The notes beneath the pieces were generated by a model. It saw only the letters and a list, made by a program, of their open reading frames with translations. It ran no database searches and was not told where the DNA came from. From contig CM052361.1 in NCBI GenBank assembly GCA_028551475.1, positions 5,525,501 to 5,589,500 on the forward strand: a stretch of DNA of 64,000 bases. The letters run 5' to 3'. Shown here piece by piece: positions 11,824 to 22,997 of this stretch (position 1 is the stretch's first letter; each line of letters opens with the position of its first letter). The stretch is from Casuarina equisetifolia (lineage: Eukaryota > Streptophyta > Magnoliopsida > Fagales > Casuarinaceae). Position numbers and translations under genes: made by a program.

Positions 11824-14800
11824 TCTCCCTCTCTCCCTCTCTCTCTCTCTTTTTCCTTTTCTTTTTCTTGCATGGAAGACTATTTTCAATATGCCCTTCG
11901 TCGTGTGATAAAATATGTCTATCTGGGATGCGTACTGATCAACCTAATCCTTTTATTTTGGGTACCTCAACCCCACCTTTTTTAGATGTAACATGGAAAC
12001 ATCCGCTAAGCTACTCTGCTCTCAACTTGGGTCTCATGGCTTGGAAGATTTTCCTACAATTGTGGCTGTTTCTCACCTGACCGTTGGTTGTTACACGTCC
12101 ACATCCACTTTAAGCTCTTGCAACTCTTTACTCAACCTATTAGCGTTTGCACATCCGGGCAAGATTCATCATAGAGGGTTACACCAAGTATAGAAGTGAG
12201 AAGGACAGACAACATCACGGTTCTACATCAAAAAAGCTTATAATTTGTGATCAATCATTGAAAATCACGGATTTACATTCCAACATCTTGAACACCTTGA
12301 AAACTAGATCTTCAATGACCACGCAAGAATCCAAGACCTTGTTTTGGATCCGGTAAGTTTGTTCAACAAGACATGTCCACATGACAACACTGTAAACCTT
12401 AAGAAAATTTAGATAGAAGCAATATCTATCGTGGTCCTCATCGTATCAACACTGTTTCTACAGGTCCATTTGCATAGTTGAGTGAAACTATGAACGCTGT
12501 CGTGGAAAACTAGCATCCAGGAGCATGAACCCAGAGGAGGCGTACTAATTACCTGTCCTGGAAAAGGTGAGCCGCTCCCGCGGGTGGCGAAATTACACAG
12601 GCTATAATTATCTGTGTCATGTAAAAGATGATCCGTGATGTTGAAAGTTGTCTGAGAGAGAACCTTTGTTCCAATTTATTACCCGACGACTTCTAGTTGG
12701 GATGTAGTAAACGAAGGAACAGGTAAAGACTCAAAAGGAATAAGTACTACGGCTTCAGTTATTACATTGGTTGCTGAACATGGATTTTCTTTTCCACTGA
12801 AAGTTCTGCTAGAATTATAGAATAAAGCGCAGTGAGAGTTATAAAAAAAGTTTAAAAAATCTGAAATTTTTGGTTAGCATAATTTTATAGTGTTATTCCT
12901 AGCAGTGTGATGGACAGGTTTTACTGCATTTGGGCTATATGAGCACTTGTACTTTGCTACTACGAAGTTGTAGAATCGACTAGTCATATTTTTCATTCAT
13001 AATGACACTAAAATTATAAGGTGTACTATTTGGACCACAAAGCGATTATTTTAATACAACGACATATATATAGCGTATAGTATATATGTAAAATTCTGAG
13101 TAATTAATATAAAAAGTGTATGTATGTATAAATGAAGAGGCAATTTTTTATACCTTAGGGAAGAATCCAAGTTGTAGAGAGAGGGGGAGGACGAGAGTCG
13201 ATTTTGGGAGGAAGTGTTGAAGCCTATGACCTGGCGAAATAAAAAATAATAAATTTTGATGGTACGGACCTCAGCAGACTGTCGGCTGCACAAACCCCAA
13301 GTTCTTTTCCGATTGTCTTCTGCCCAGCGGATTTCATGAGATTTATCTGTTTTTTTCCTCAAAATTGAAAATGAATTGTCTGGAACATGACACATTACAG
13401 TGGAAATCAGGAACTATACACTGGAAATCTGAAGATATGAAGGCTGTATGCGAGGTACAACCTATCAATTTGGTTTGACTTGGTTTCACGTTTCTAAAGC
13501 CAGAAAAGCATGTGAATTGTCCTAAGTGCTTTGAGCTTGGCGTAGTAAATTCTGGCCATTCCCATAATCTCTCCCTGTCCTTCTACAAATCAAGTAATTT
13601 TTTTTTATATGACATGGTAAATTCATGGCTCCACAACTACACGCTTGAGGTGAATGTGTACTTCAATTTTCCATTCCATGATTGTCTATCCTGTTTTTAC
13701 CTTTATTTATCTTTGTTAGTATTCGGAAAGGTCCAACTTCTTTCTTTAAGATTGGATGTTACGAGGGGAGGAGACTTGAACTTCTTCTTTCTTTAAAATT
13801 ATATGTTAAAAGAGAAGGAGACTTGAGCTTATTAAGTTAAGATGGTACCAACATGTAACAAGCATAATTTCATACAACCCTGTAACATGGATTAATCCAC
13901 AAGCAACGGAATTGAGCAATAGGATAGAGATCACAAGACTCAACCAATTATCAAGATCCACTTTTGAACTTGGATTTTAATATTATATTATAAATTATTT
14001 AATTGACCAATATATTGGCAATGTATGATTTATATCCATATTTCAAGACATACCCCTTGTCCTAAGCATGGAGAAAACACTTTTTGCTGGGGTCCTAATC
14101 CATAATGGAGGGATGCCTCATTTAAAAGTTGAAGACTAATACATACTGTGAGACTTATTTTCTTCTTTAGATTTTGCTTGTAAGAGAAGAGAATGTTCAT
14201 ATATATATAAATAGTATAATAAGTCAATATCTTTGCAATATAAGATACATTCAAATTTTAAAATACCTCTTTGTCACATGCATGGAAAAACAAATCCAAT
14301 AAAATATAGTCCACGGGTACCTCACTCAAGACCTAGGTTTTGATATTACCTTAGAATGTTAAACTTTCCTTGTAATTAGCTTGTAAGAAAGAAACACACC
14401 AAGATTTATAAGGAGGATTCCAAATTAAGTAACTAATAATCTCATTAACCATCATTTAGCAATTAAAAAAAGTTTATTTTCTAATAAAATATTCTACTTG
14501 AGAAACTTTCTCTAAATCACATTTATTAGAGAGCTTTGTCAAGCAATGGACTATCTTGTTTGGGATAAACTCAACTCTCAAGAAAAGTTAATTTTGAAAT
14601 TTGGTGTACATTTTAATGGCATATATGCGATATATGTTACTTTCTAATGAAGGTGAGTTCATCTTGAAGTTAGGTGTCTATTCCTATTGGCATGCTCATA
14701 AGTTTCAATTAATTAGATAAAAACCAAAAGTTGGATGTTGTTTGATATTTTCTTCACAAAAAACTTTTTAATTTAGGTTTATTTTTCCTCCACAACCATT

Positions 14801-15198
14801 CATTTTAAAGCTAATTGGAAAACCTTTTGACTATTTTATGGTTCACCTCAAGTCATATTTTGAATTCTAGGCTTGTTTTATCTTTAATTATTGGAAGATG
14901 AAATTAGTTGTGAAGCTTCAGGTAGAAAATGGCATAGGAACACATAATACTTCTATTAAGGTTTAGACTATTATGGATGAAACCCTAGAAATTTAATGAA
15001 TTGGGCTGTCAAAGTTCTGAAGAAATTTTGATGATATATTTTAGTATATATAGATGCAAACAAGTATTTCTTAGAATATAAAGTCAATTTCATTATCTAT
15101 TTTTGTATAAGAATTATATATTTATTGTACGTTATTATGAAATATTTAAGTATGTAAATTGTGTAGTTCAATTGTTTTGCTCTATGATTTTTTTTTAT
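5211..15198. other. Gene-poor AT-rich intergenic region
   Basis: About 10 kb without a supportable gene. Open frames are short, unrelated to families I know, and often run through simple repeats. There is a CA/GA-rich patch near 10555-10590, a short (GA)n near 11047-11070 and a long (CT)n tract at 11782-11855. Segments near 8100-8250 and 9500-9700 look like old repeat remnants but show no coding motifs or terminal repeats I can define. Confidence 0.5.
11782..11855. repeat. (CT)n microsatellite, about 70 bp
   Basis: An almost unbroken CT tract interrupted by a few CCCT units and followed by a T-rich stretch. It is the longest dinucleotide array in the window. Confidence 0.95.
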
Positions 15199-16422
15199 GT
15201 AATTGCAATTACATCCTTTTGATACTTAAATAGAATAGATAGGTGATGTTTATAACATTTCTCCTTTGTTTTATGTAGATATTTATGAAATTATAAACAT
15301 ATGAAGTTTGGATGTAAGAGTGGATGGTTTTAGCATGTAGCTTTTCTTTTTACCTTCTTTTTATTCTTTAATGTTACCAATGATAATTTTGGCACATACA
15401 TAGTATGTGACAAAGAGATTTTTTTTTTTTTTAGCTAGCTCGACAACAATTGTGTCCTATTTTTGTTAATAATTAATACAATGGAAAAATATTCAATGAT
15501 TGTTCTAGTCATATAGAAGTTTCAAGCCAAGTGGATACTATTAAATTTATAAGTGTATCAAAATTATACATATGATAATATAACCTCATCAACACTAATT
15601 TCAAAGTAATTGCAATTACATCCTTTTGATACTTAAATAGAATAGATAGGTGATGTTTATAACATTTTTCCTTTGTTTTATGTAGATATTTATGAAATTA
15701 TAAACATATGAAGTTTGGATGTAAGAGTGGATGGTTTTAGCATGTAGCTTTTCTTTTTACCTTCTTTTTATTCTTTAATGTTACCAATGATAATTTTGGC
15801 ACATACATAGTATGTGACAAAGAGATTTTTTTTTTGTTTTTAGCTAGCTCGACAACAATTGTGTCCTATTTTTGTTAATAATTAATACAATGGAAAAATA
15901 TTCAATGATTGTTCTAGTCATATAGAAGTTTCAAGTCAAGTGGATACTATTAAATTTATAAGTGTATCAAAATTATACATATGATAATATAACCTGATCA
16001 ACACTAATTTCAAAGTAACTGCAATTACATCCTTTTGATACTTAAATAGAACAGATAGGTGATGTTTATAACATTTCTCCTTTGTTTTATGTAGATATTT
16101 ATGAAATTATAAACATATGAAGTTTGGATGTAAGAGTGGATGGTTTTAGCATGTAGCTTTTCTTTTTACCTTCTTTTTATTCTTTAATGTTACCAATGAT
16201 AATTTTGGCACATACATAATATGTGACAAAGAGATTTTTCTTTTTTTTTAGCTAGCTCGACAACAATTGTGTCCTATTTTTGTTAATAATTAATACAATA
16301 GAAAAATATTCAATGATTGTTCTAGTCATATAGAAGTTTCAAGCCAAGTGGATACTATTAAATTTATGAGTGTATCAAAATTATACATATGATAATATAA
16401 CCTCATCAACACTAATTTCAAA
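15199..16422. repeat. Tandem array of three near-identical ~408 bp units
   Basis: Copies lie at 15199-15605, 15606-16014 and 16015-16422 (407, 409 and 408 bp). Each begins GTAATTGCAATTAC (GTAACTGC in copy 3) and ends just before the next GTA. Differences are few: a variable T-run near the middle and scattered single substitutions. The unit is AT-rich, has no useful open frame and contains no motif I recognise. Exact borders suggest a recent tandem triplication rather than three transposon insertions. Confidence 0.95.
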
Positions 16423-16689
16423 GTATCTTTAGGAGGCCAAATTGAGGTGTTGACAAACCCTAGGTCATGGTTATTGAAAAGTGACAATTATTAGTATTTT
16501 AGAAGGTCTTGCAATCTTATTCATGACCTTACAAATGATGTTGAACGATCCATTGAAAAATATGATTTCAACCATGTTTGGTTGGATGGAAATTATTTCA
16601 TAAAAGGGAAGCACCACTCAAGTATTCTTAGGAACTACATTTCAACTACGTCGGTTACAAAAATATCTAGCAGTTTATAGTAGTGTTAA

Positions 16690-17060
16690 CTTAAGTGGAA
16701 ACACAACAAAAAGCAAGGGGAAGAGGATTTTGAATTTTAGGGGGTTTGGTGTGGGGGAAGAAAGAGAGAGGCAATGGCAAAAAACACAACACACAGTTTA
16801 GTGATTCGATTCAAGCTACATTGACAGCTACATCCACTTCTCCTTGGAAGACTCTTTATTAAACTTTTGTAAAGAAATATTTTCACACTTTTCAACTCAA
16901 ATTCTTTTTACACAAGGCCCATCGCGTTAACAACTCAATCCATCAGAACTACTGCACGTTAATAAATACAGTTTGATTTCTCACCTCTCGGTGAAACCTT
17001 ATAGAAGTAGTAACTTCCTGTGCTTAGAACAATACAAGTATATCATAATTTTACTTCTTT
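16690..17060. mobile_element. Possible LTR-retrotransposon remnant (LTR-like)
   Basis: The wording of this stretch (run of ACACAACACAC, then GTGATTCGATTCAAGC, then a patch around TACATCCACTTCTCC) resembles the interior of many plant Copia LTRs. Those LTRs typically carry a 'gtggttcg ... tacgtccac' region. I cannot find a matching second LTR, primer-binding site or coding domain, so this is a weak similarity call. Confidence 0.25.
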
Positions 17061-17199
17061 GAGCTCTAATTTGAAATATCCAATCTAATTTCAGAAACTA
17101 AGGTTTCTTCACAAGAACCCTAACTTCAATTGAAAAAATAAATGGGATTATAATTAGCTCAAACAGGTGTAAATTTCCAATTATTAGAATTTACAAAAC

Positions 17200-17449
17200 A
17201 ATTTCTAGAGTTTTGAATTTACAAATCCTAATTCAAATTTATTCATGGTTAGGCAACAAGAACTTCAAGCACAAATTGGAGAACACTTACAAACACAACA
17301 TAAGGCTCTTTTACCAAACTTAACAATTTCTAGGGTTTTGAATTTACAAATCCTAATTCAAATTTATTCAAGGTTAGGCAAGAAGAACTTCAAGTACAAA
17401 TTGGAGAACACTTACAAACACAACATAAGGCTCTTTTACCAAACAAACT
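17200..17449. repeat. Tandem duplication, 2 x 125 bp
   Basis: The segment at 17200-17324 is repeated at 17325-17449 with only a few substitutions. Both copies run from AATTTCTAG through a shared block ending in CTTTTACCAAAC. An open frame of 72 codons spans the pair only because the unit lacks stops in that frame; no protein is inferred. Confidence 0.9.
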
Positions 17450-19733
17450 TCTTTGTGAATTGAAAATCACAATATAGTTATTGAAGCTTGTTACTAAATC
17501 CCCAATTTTTAGCCAACAACCTTGATTTCCCTTTCTCCGTTTCGGTAATACAGGTTTTAGAGGGTCAAAATCAGCGGGGCTTGATCTTCTTTGGTCAGCT
17601 TCTCCCTTTCGCAAAATGGCACCATTTCGAGAAATGGATAAAAGGGTTTCTTTACGTTTTACTTGCTCTCTTCCTTTAGATTGGTTTTACAACGGCATTA
17701 TTTTATTTTTCAGTGTTTTAGCTTGTCTAAATATGGTACCATTTCAGTATGTAATGTTTATATTTGACTGAAAACTATGCCTTCATGCATTGATTTTCTT
17801 CAATGAAACTGTGACTCGGTTTAACTGCTTAAATAAACATGCTACTCTCATACAATTTAACTTGAATGCACAAATATGTTTGACCATTTGTAGTTTTCAA
17901 AATATGATGGGTTTGAGATGTTATGATTTACAAAATATTCTGATCTGTTTTTAGCACACATGTACTTTTTATAGTATTCACCATCAAGTCGTTTTTCAAA
18001 CATTTCTGCAAATGTTTGGTCATTGTCCAAATGTTTTTTACTCTAACAATATTCACAAGTTTTTTTAATTTTTTTATTTAGGTAATGGGATGAAGAGATT
18101 TGAATCAAGGGCGTTAAGGTCAGAAGCCAATAGCTTTGCTACTAAGCTTAGTCTCGTTTCAACAATGTTCACAAGTTAATACATTTTAATCCTTAAGAAA
18201 GTTACTATCATTTTGCCGCTGTTTGATATAGTAATAAATTATTGACTTGTGCAACTGTAGATTGTTTTCATTTTTTAATCTTGTTAAGGACCATCAAATC
18301 TTGCATATATACTTTCAATTGTGTGATACAGTATTAAATTACTGACTTGTGCCTATTGTATGCACACCTTTTATGAACACCTTAGGTGCAGATTTTTTGC
18401 TTGTCTAATTAATCATCAATTTTCTTCCTAATCAGTTCAATGTGAGTAGGTTGCCGCTAGTTCTTCCTTTCGATTTTTCATTCAAAATTTTTGTTTCTCC
18501 GTGTTGATCTTTCTAAATGTTCTATAAAGCAGGCAGACCAAGTTTTTTAGGATTCTAGTAGAATGAGAGTAATCTGAGCCATGGTAGGGGTAAGGTTGCT
18601 CTTTGATCTAGTTGGGCAAGAATATAATTTTCTAGAAGAAAACTTATGGATGTTAGGATATCCAGCAGTGCGTTCATGGAATTAGGACAAGCTCTTATAG
18701 TCGATAGAGTTAGTCCGTGACAGAATTAAACATGTGATTCGGAGGATTCATTGAACCGTGTCTCCTAGTGGTACATTCTCTCTTAAGAAGTTTGTGAGTC
18801 TTTTTGACCTTGGTCCTAGGCGTAGATTGGCATAAGGTTCTTTGGATTTATTCTATGGCTGGCTATAAGAAGAAGTTGATGTACTCAGGGTATGGTGGTA
18901 TCCATGGGCATCTTCAAAGCTGACAAATGTGGTCTGTTTAGAAATGAAGATAAGAGCTAGGGCCACTCTTTCCTTGCCCCTTTTCCTTTCTTATTTAACA
19001 AAAGTGAAACTTCCCTTGGTGTAATCGAGGATTTTTTATTTTTTTCAAATTTGGGAAGGTGGGTAGAAGAGACCATCCATGGGTGACATCCAACAGTAAA
19101 AAGAAAGAATCCTCTTGAGTCCCATTGTTAGTTTTATGTTGGTTCCAGCTGTTGTATGATAATGAAGGAAAAGAAAGGTTGAAGTACTCGGAGGCAAGCT
19201 TCAGAATATTGGAAATGTCTTCTTTGACACTTTACTTGAGATTAGGTCCTGCAATTAATGTTCTTTGTCTTGTTCTAACCCTCAACCCCCAGTAGCTATT
19301 GGCCACTGAACTGGAATTCTCCTGATAGAGCTATCTAGAGAAAAGTTTTGTATGCAATTAATGTTCGTTGTTCTCTCTGTATGTATCGCTTTTGTCTTTC
19401 TGAACTTCTCACTCATAATTAAACACAAAAATTGAACTCAAAGGGCCCATAACCTCTTAAAAATTCTACCCATATGAGTGATGAGCCTCATATATGCATT
19501 CAGCTTACTTTTGAAACAACACCTACTCTTTTTATCTTGAACAAACGATTAGATTTGACAGCGCTAGAAAGCAATATTAATGAGAAAAGGTGGAAACTGT
19601 TAGCATTCAGAAGATAAGCTTTTTAGCCCTAAGAATCAGTCCCTGTAAACGCCTACAGTTTGTTTTAAACTTCAGTGAGCGGATTCCAACCCTGCATACG
19701 CTTACGGCTTGACTGTGTAATATTGCGTGCGTG

Positions 19734-19735
<2 letters not shown>

Positions 19736-19781
<46 letters not shown>
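19736..19781. repeat. Compound (TG)n(AG)n microsatellite
   Basis: A short TG run passes directly into a GA/AG run of about 30 bp. Confidence 0.95.
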
Positions 19782-19783
<2 letters not shown>

Positions 19784-20471
19784 GCAGAGATGGAGATTTC
19801 AACCTTTTTTGGGTTGATATGAAGAGTCGGAAAAAGGATCCAGTATCTCATCCCCTTTGACGAGCGAATATATTGAGGTTGAAAGACCAGCACCCGAAGA
19901 ATGTACTCTACTATGACGCCCGCAAAACGACGCCATAAACCCAACCACCATCCGACAGAGCATCCCACCCACGTTCACCCCATTGTACTCCAGCAGCGTC
20001 CAAGTTATTATCCATCCTTGTCTACGTAGCTTGGCTTTGCCGGTGACCAAGATATGTATATATGGATGCCAAATGCAAGAAAAGAACATGCATTGTTGAT
20101 AAAAAGAATGGTTTAGCGTTAAACCAAGGAGTCATCGGCTTCAAATTAGTATGCGTCGACACATGGAACAAAGTTGTACGCTTTGAAGTTGACATCTGAA
20201 TAAGAGAGGGCAAGGTCAGAGCCGGGGGGTGGGTGGTTGTGGGTTGCGGCAACCCAAGGTGGCCCAGTCCTCGAAAAGAGAGTAATAAATGCTAGAGGAG
20301 CAGAAGAATGCAGGACTTCTTTGGCAGAACGGAAAAGATGGTAATGATGCGAAAGGAGAGGAAATGATTTTGTAATCGATTGCTTTATGATTGATGAGCT
20401 TCAGAAAAAGTAATACGGCCCCGGGATGCATGAGCGTGAAGGTGGAAGAAAAAAGGCCTTTTTTCCCCCTT

Positions 20472-20490
20472 CCCCCCCCCCCCCCCCCCC
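20472..20490. repeat. Poly-C homopolymer of 19 bases
   Basis: A run of 19 C, preceded by T and C runs. On the other strand this is a long G-run. Such runs are also frequent sites of sequencing error, so the length should be treated with care. Confidence 0.9.
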
Positions 20491-21072
20491 ACCCCTGAAG
20501 CGCCCTTTTCTACCTTTACTTTACCTGGCACCAAAAGTGAGAAGACGACTCTGACAATGGGCATCATGACTGCATGATATAACAGCTTATCCATCCATGC
20601 ACCCATAACCTTCATGGCTGTGTATAACGTTGGTTGAGAATGTAAGCCGTTTCTTTGACTCCCACTTGACCTAAGGGTTTGCAGCCAGGTAGACTGTTAT
20701 GGCTATGGCTAGAGATAGAGAGAGAAAAAGAGTGAGGGTTGTATGGGGGTCAGTGTGGGATGTGTGACTGAGCTTTCACATCATGGTTTTGTTTAGGGCC
20801 CTGAAGAAAGAGGGTGACCAGGAAAGTCGCTGACCATTTTGTCTGCCCCGCATTTAAAGCATGCTCTGTGCTTCTTATATACTAATATACACACACTGTA
20901 CAATTGTACTGTGGTATGTGGACCCGGAATCAATTCAAATTGGGGGTCGCTAAGCGATCATGTGGCTCTGGGATTTCTGATTTCTGTCCCACCGTCTTGT
21001 CACATTTTCGACGCCCGTTTCCACAGCCATCAAAAACGGTGTCTCTGACATGTCAAGCTCTCTGGGTTGTAT

Positions 21073-21130
21073 TCATAATCATAATCATAATCATAATCAT
21101 AATCATAATCATAATCATAATCATAATCAT
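21073..21130. repeat. (ATAATC)n hexanucleotide array
   Basis: About nine to ten perfect copies of a six-base unit. The array creates long spurious open frames (poly-I and poly-HN) that are not genes. Confidence 0.97.
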
Positions 21131-22997
21131 GAATCACCGCTTTTAAACTCTTTTTGGGGTTCTGATTTTTTGATTGTTAATCTAGTTTTCAGTGTTAATG
21201 AAACTAGTTTGCTTTTCCTGGTGGACCTATCTGGTTATTAAGATTGGTAATTGAAAAGAAATAAACATCCACATGAACTTTAAAAGATAATGGGGACCAA
21301 TACGGATAGGGTGGTCCAGTCCATGGCCACAGAAGACCCAGACTCGGACCCGACAAACACAGGACCAAATTGGACCCAGACTCGGTGCAAGGTCCAACCC
21401 ATACAGAACCTTCAGTAGCTTTCTGTAGAGTGACTCTTCCGCAAGCCATTAAAACCGGGGGGCTATTTTTTTAACAAATCAGCTGCATCTCCACTGCGAT
21501 TGATTGTACTACTCTAGCTGAAAAGTCACCTCTGGAAACAGTTTTTTTCTGTAGCTCACAGAGCAACATTAAAGAGAACAACATGGGTTTTTGATGTTGG
21601 CAAGACTCCGTCCTGTGGTATGATGAATGAAAGTGGCACTTGTGTGGTCCAAGTCCCAACTCAGGGTGATCAAAAAGCTTGGAAGTGCCCAACTTCCATG
21701 TTGGACTATCTTTAGCTTTTAGGTACTGAGTTAAATAGCTACTCCCATTTGTCAAACCTACTTGTAGATGCCACATGGTGTTTCATAAATGAAAGCACAT
21801 TAACCAGACGAAAAAGCTTGGAATGGTAGTACATCACTCCAAATGCAGCCCACTGTAGAACTGGCTAAAATGGCCAGAAAGCCCAACAAAAGGACATTGT
21901 TGACGTTGCCAGATTTAATGTTGAAACTTACGGGCTTTGTGGGCCTCAAAGATTATTCTTTTTGGTTGAATAGTGAGGCTATAAAACTAAATTCATAAGC
22001 AGCAATGGACTCCTTTTACCCCCCAGAAAGCCTGAGCACAAGAAATCACTCGGAAAGATGCATGAATGTTCTCAAACCATACGACATAAGAGAATTCAAT
22101 ATATGAAAAGAACACAGAATCTTAAAAGAGACTTGATGAAGGAAAGCTGCATGAATGCTCTTCCATTTTTCTTCCTTTGGTTAGAAACAAGGAAATCAAA
22201 GTGTCATGATCTGTCCACTAAATTCATAACACATAGCAAGTGATGTAGAAGGTTTCTTAGAATGCATCATCGAGCATTTTGATTAAAAAAAAAAAAATCT
22301 CGTACTTGTTAGGAGCATGTCATGAGCACAAGCCCAAACAATTAACTTGGTCAAAGCCCATTAGGTAAAAGAAGGCTTGTCTTGATGGGTCTCAACCAGG
22401 AGGGATCAAAAGGAGTTGTCATGTACAGAGAAAGTATTATGAAATTTACGAAGAAAATACTTTCAGATGAATCAATATGTTTATTGTTCACATGATATCA
22501 AATGCTCACCTGCTAGTAAGAAATTTAAACTCTTATACTTTTTCATTTTCTAAGCAACTTTTAGCCCACAACACAAACAGAGTCAAGTCAATAAGCAATA
22601 CCATCAATTATTTAATGGTTGATATTAAAATGTGCAAACATGATTTCACACGAATTGTTTCATAAGGAAGAAAAAATATAAATAACTAAATAAATAAAAA
22701 TTGACAGAGGAACCTCTAATGACAATCATTAAATCGTAAGCAATAGCTTGTTGATTCAATCAAATATCCAGCAAAACTTCTTTTTTCATCCCACTCGATC
22801 CAGATTAACAGCAGTGTTGCTTGGAGCACTGTCAAAAGAATTGTGCATAGACACTATACAAGAATTGGTTCCCAAATGCACACCGGCGTCAGGTCTCTGT
22901 AGAAAGAAATGGTCCTAAATAGTGACAGAGCTACAAGAAACTTAAAAATATAAAAAATGCATGTGTTGCATTTGGCAATGCTCTCTGGTGAAGTTCA

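Larger units (their letters stand above)
17450..22997. other. Intergenic region with simple repeats and possible relics
   Basis: No intact gene is supported. Around 18597-19010 the plus strand reads as several adjoining stop-broken open stretches (for example FDLVGQEYNFLEENLWML and KIRARATLSLPLFL) that could be a decayed coding sequence; I do not recognise the family. Simple repeats are listed separately. The stretch 20750-22997 lies downstream of the importin gene and shows nothing else I can define. Confidence 0.45.

Noticed and set aside
20904-21241. Open frames over the ATAATC array
   Set aside because: The periodic poly-I and HN peptides are dictated by the repeat.
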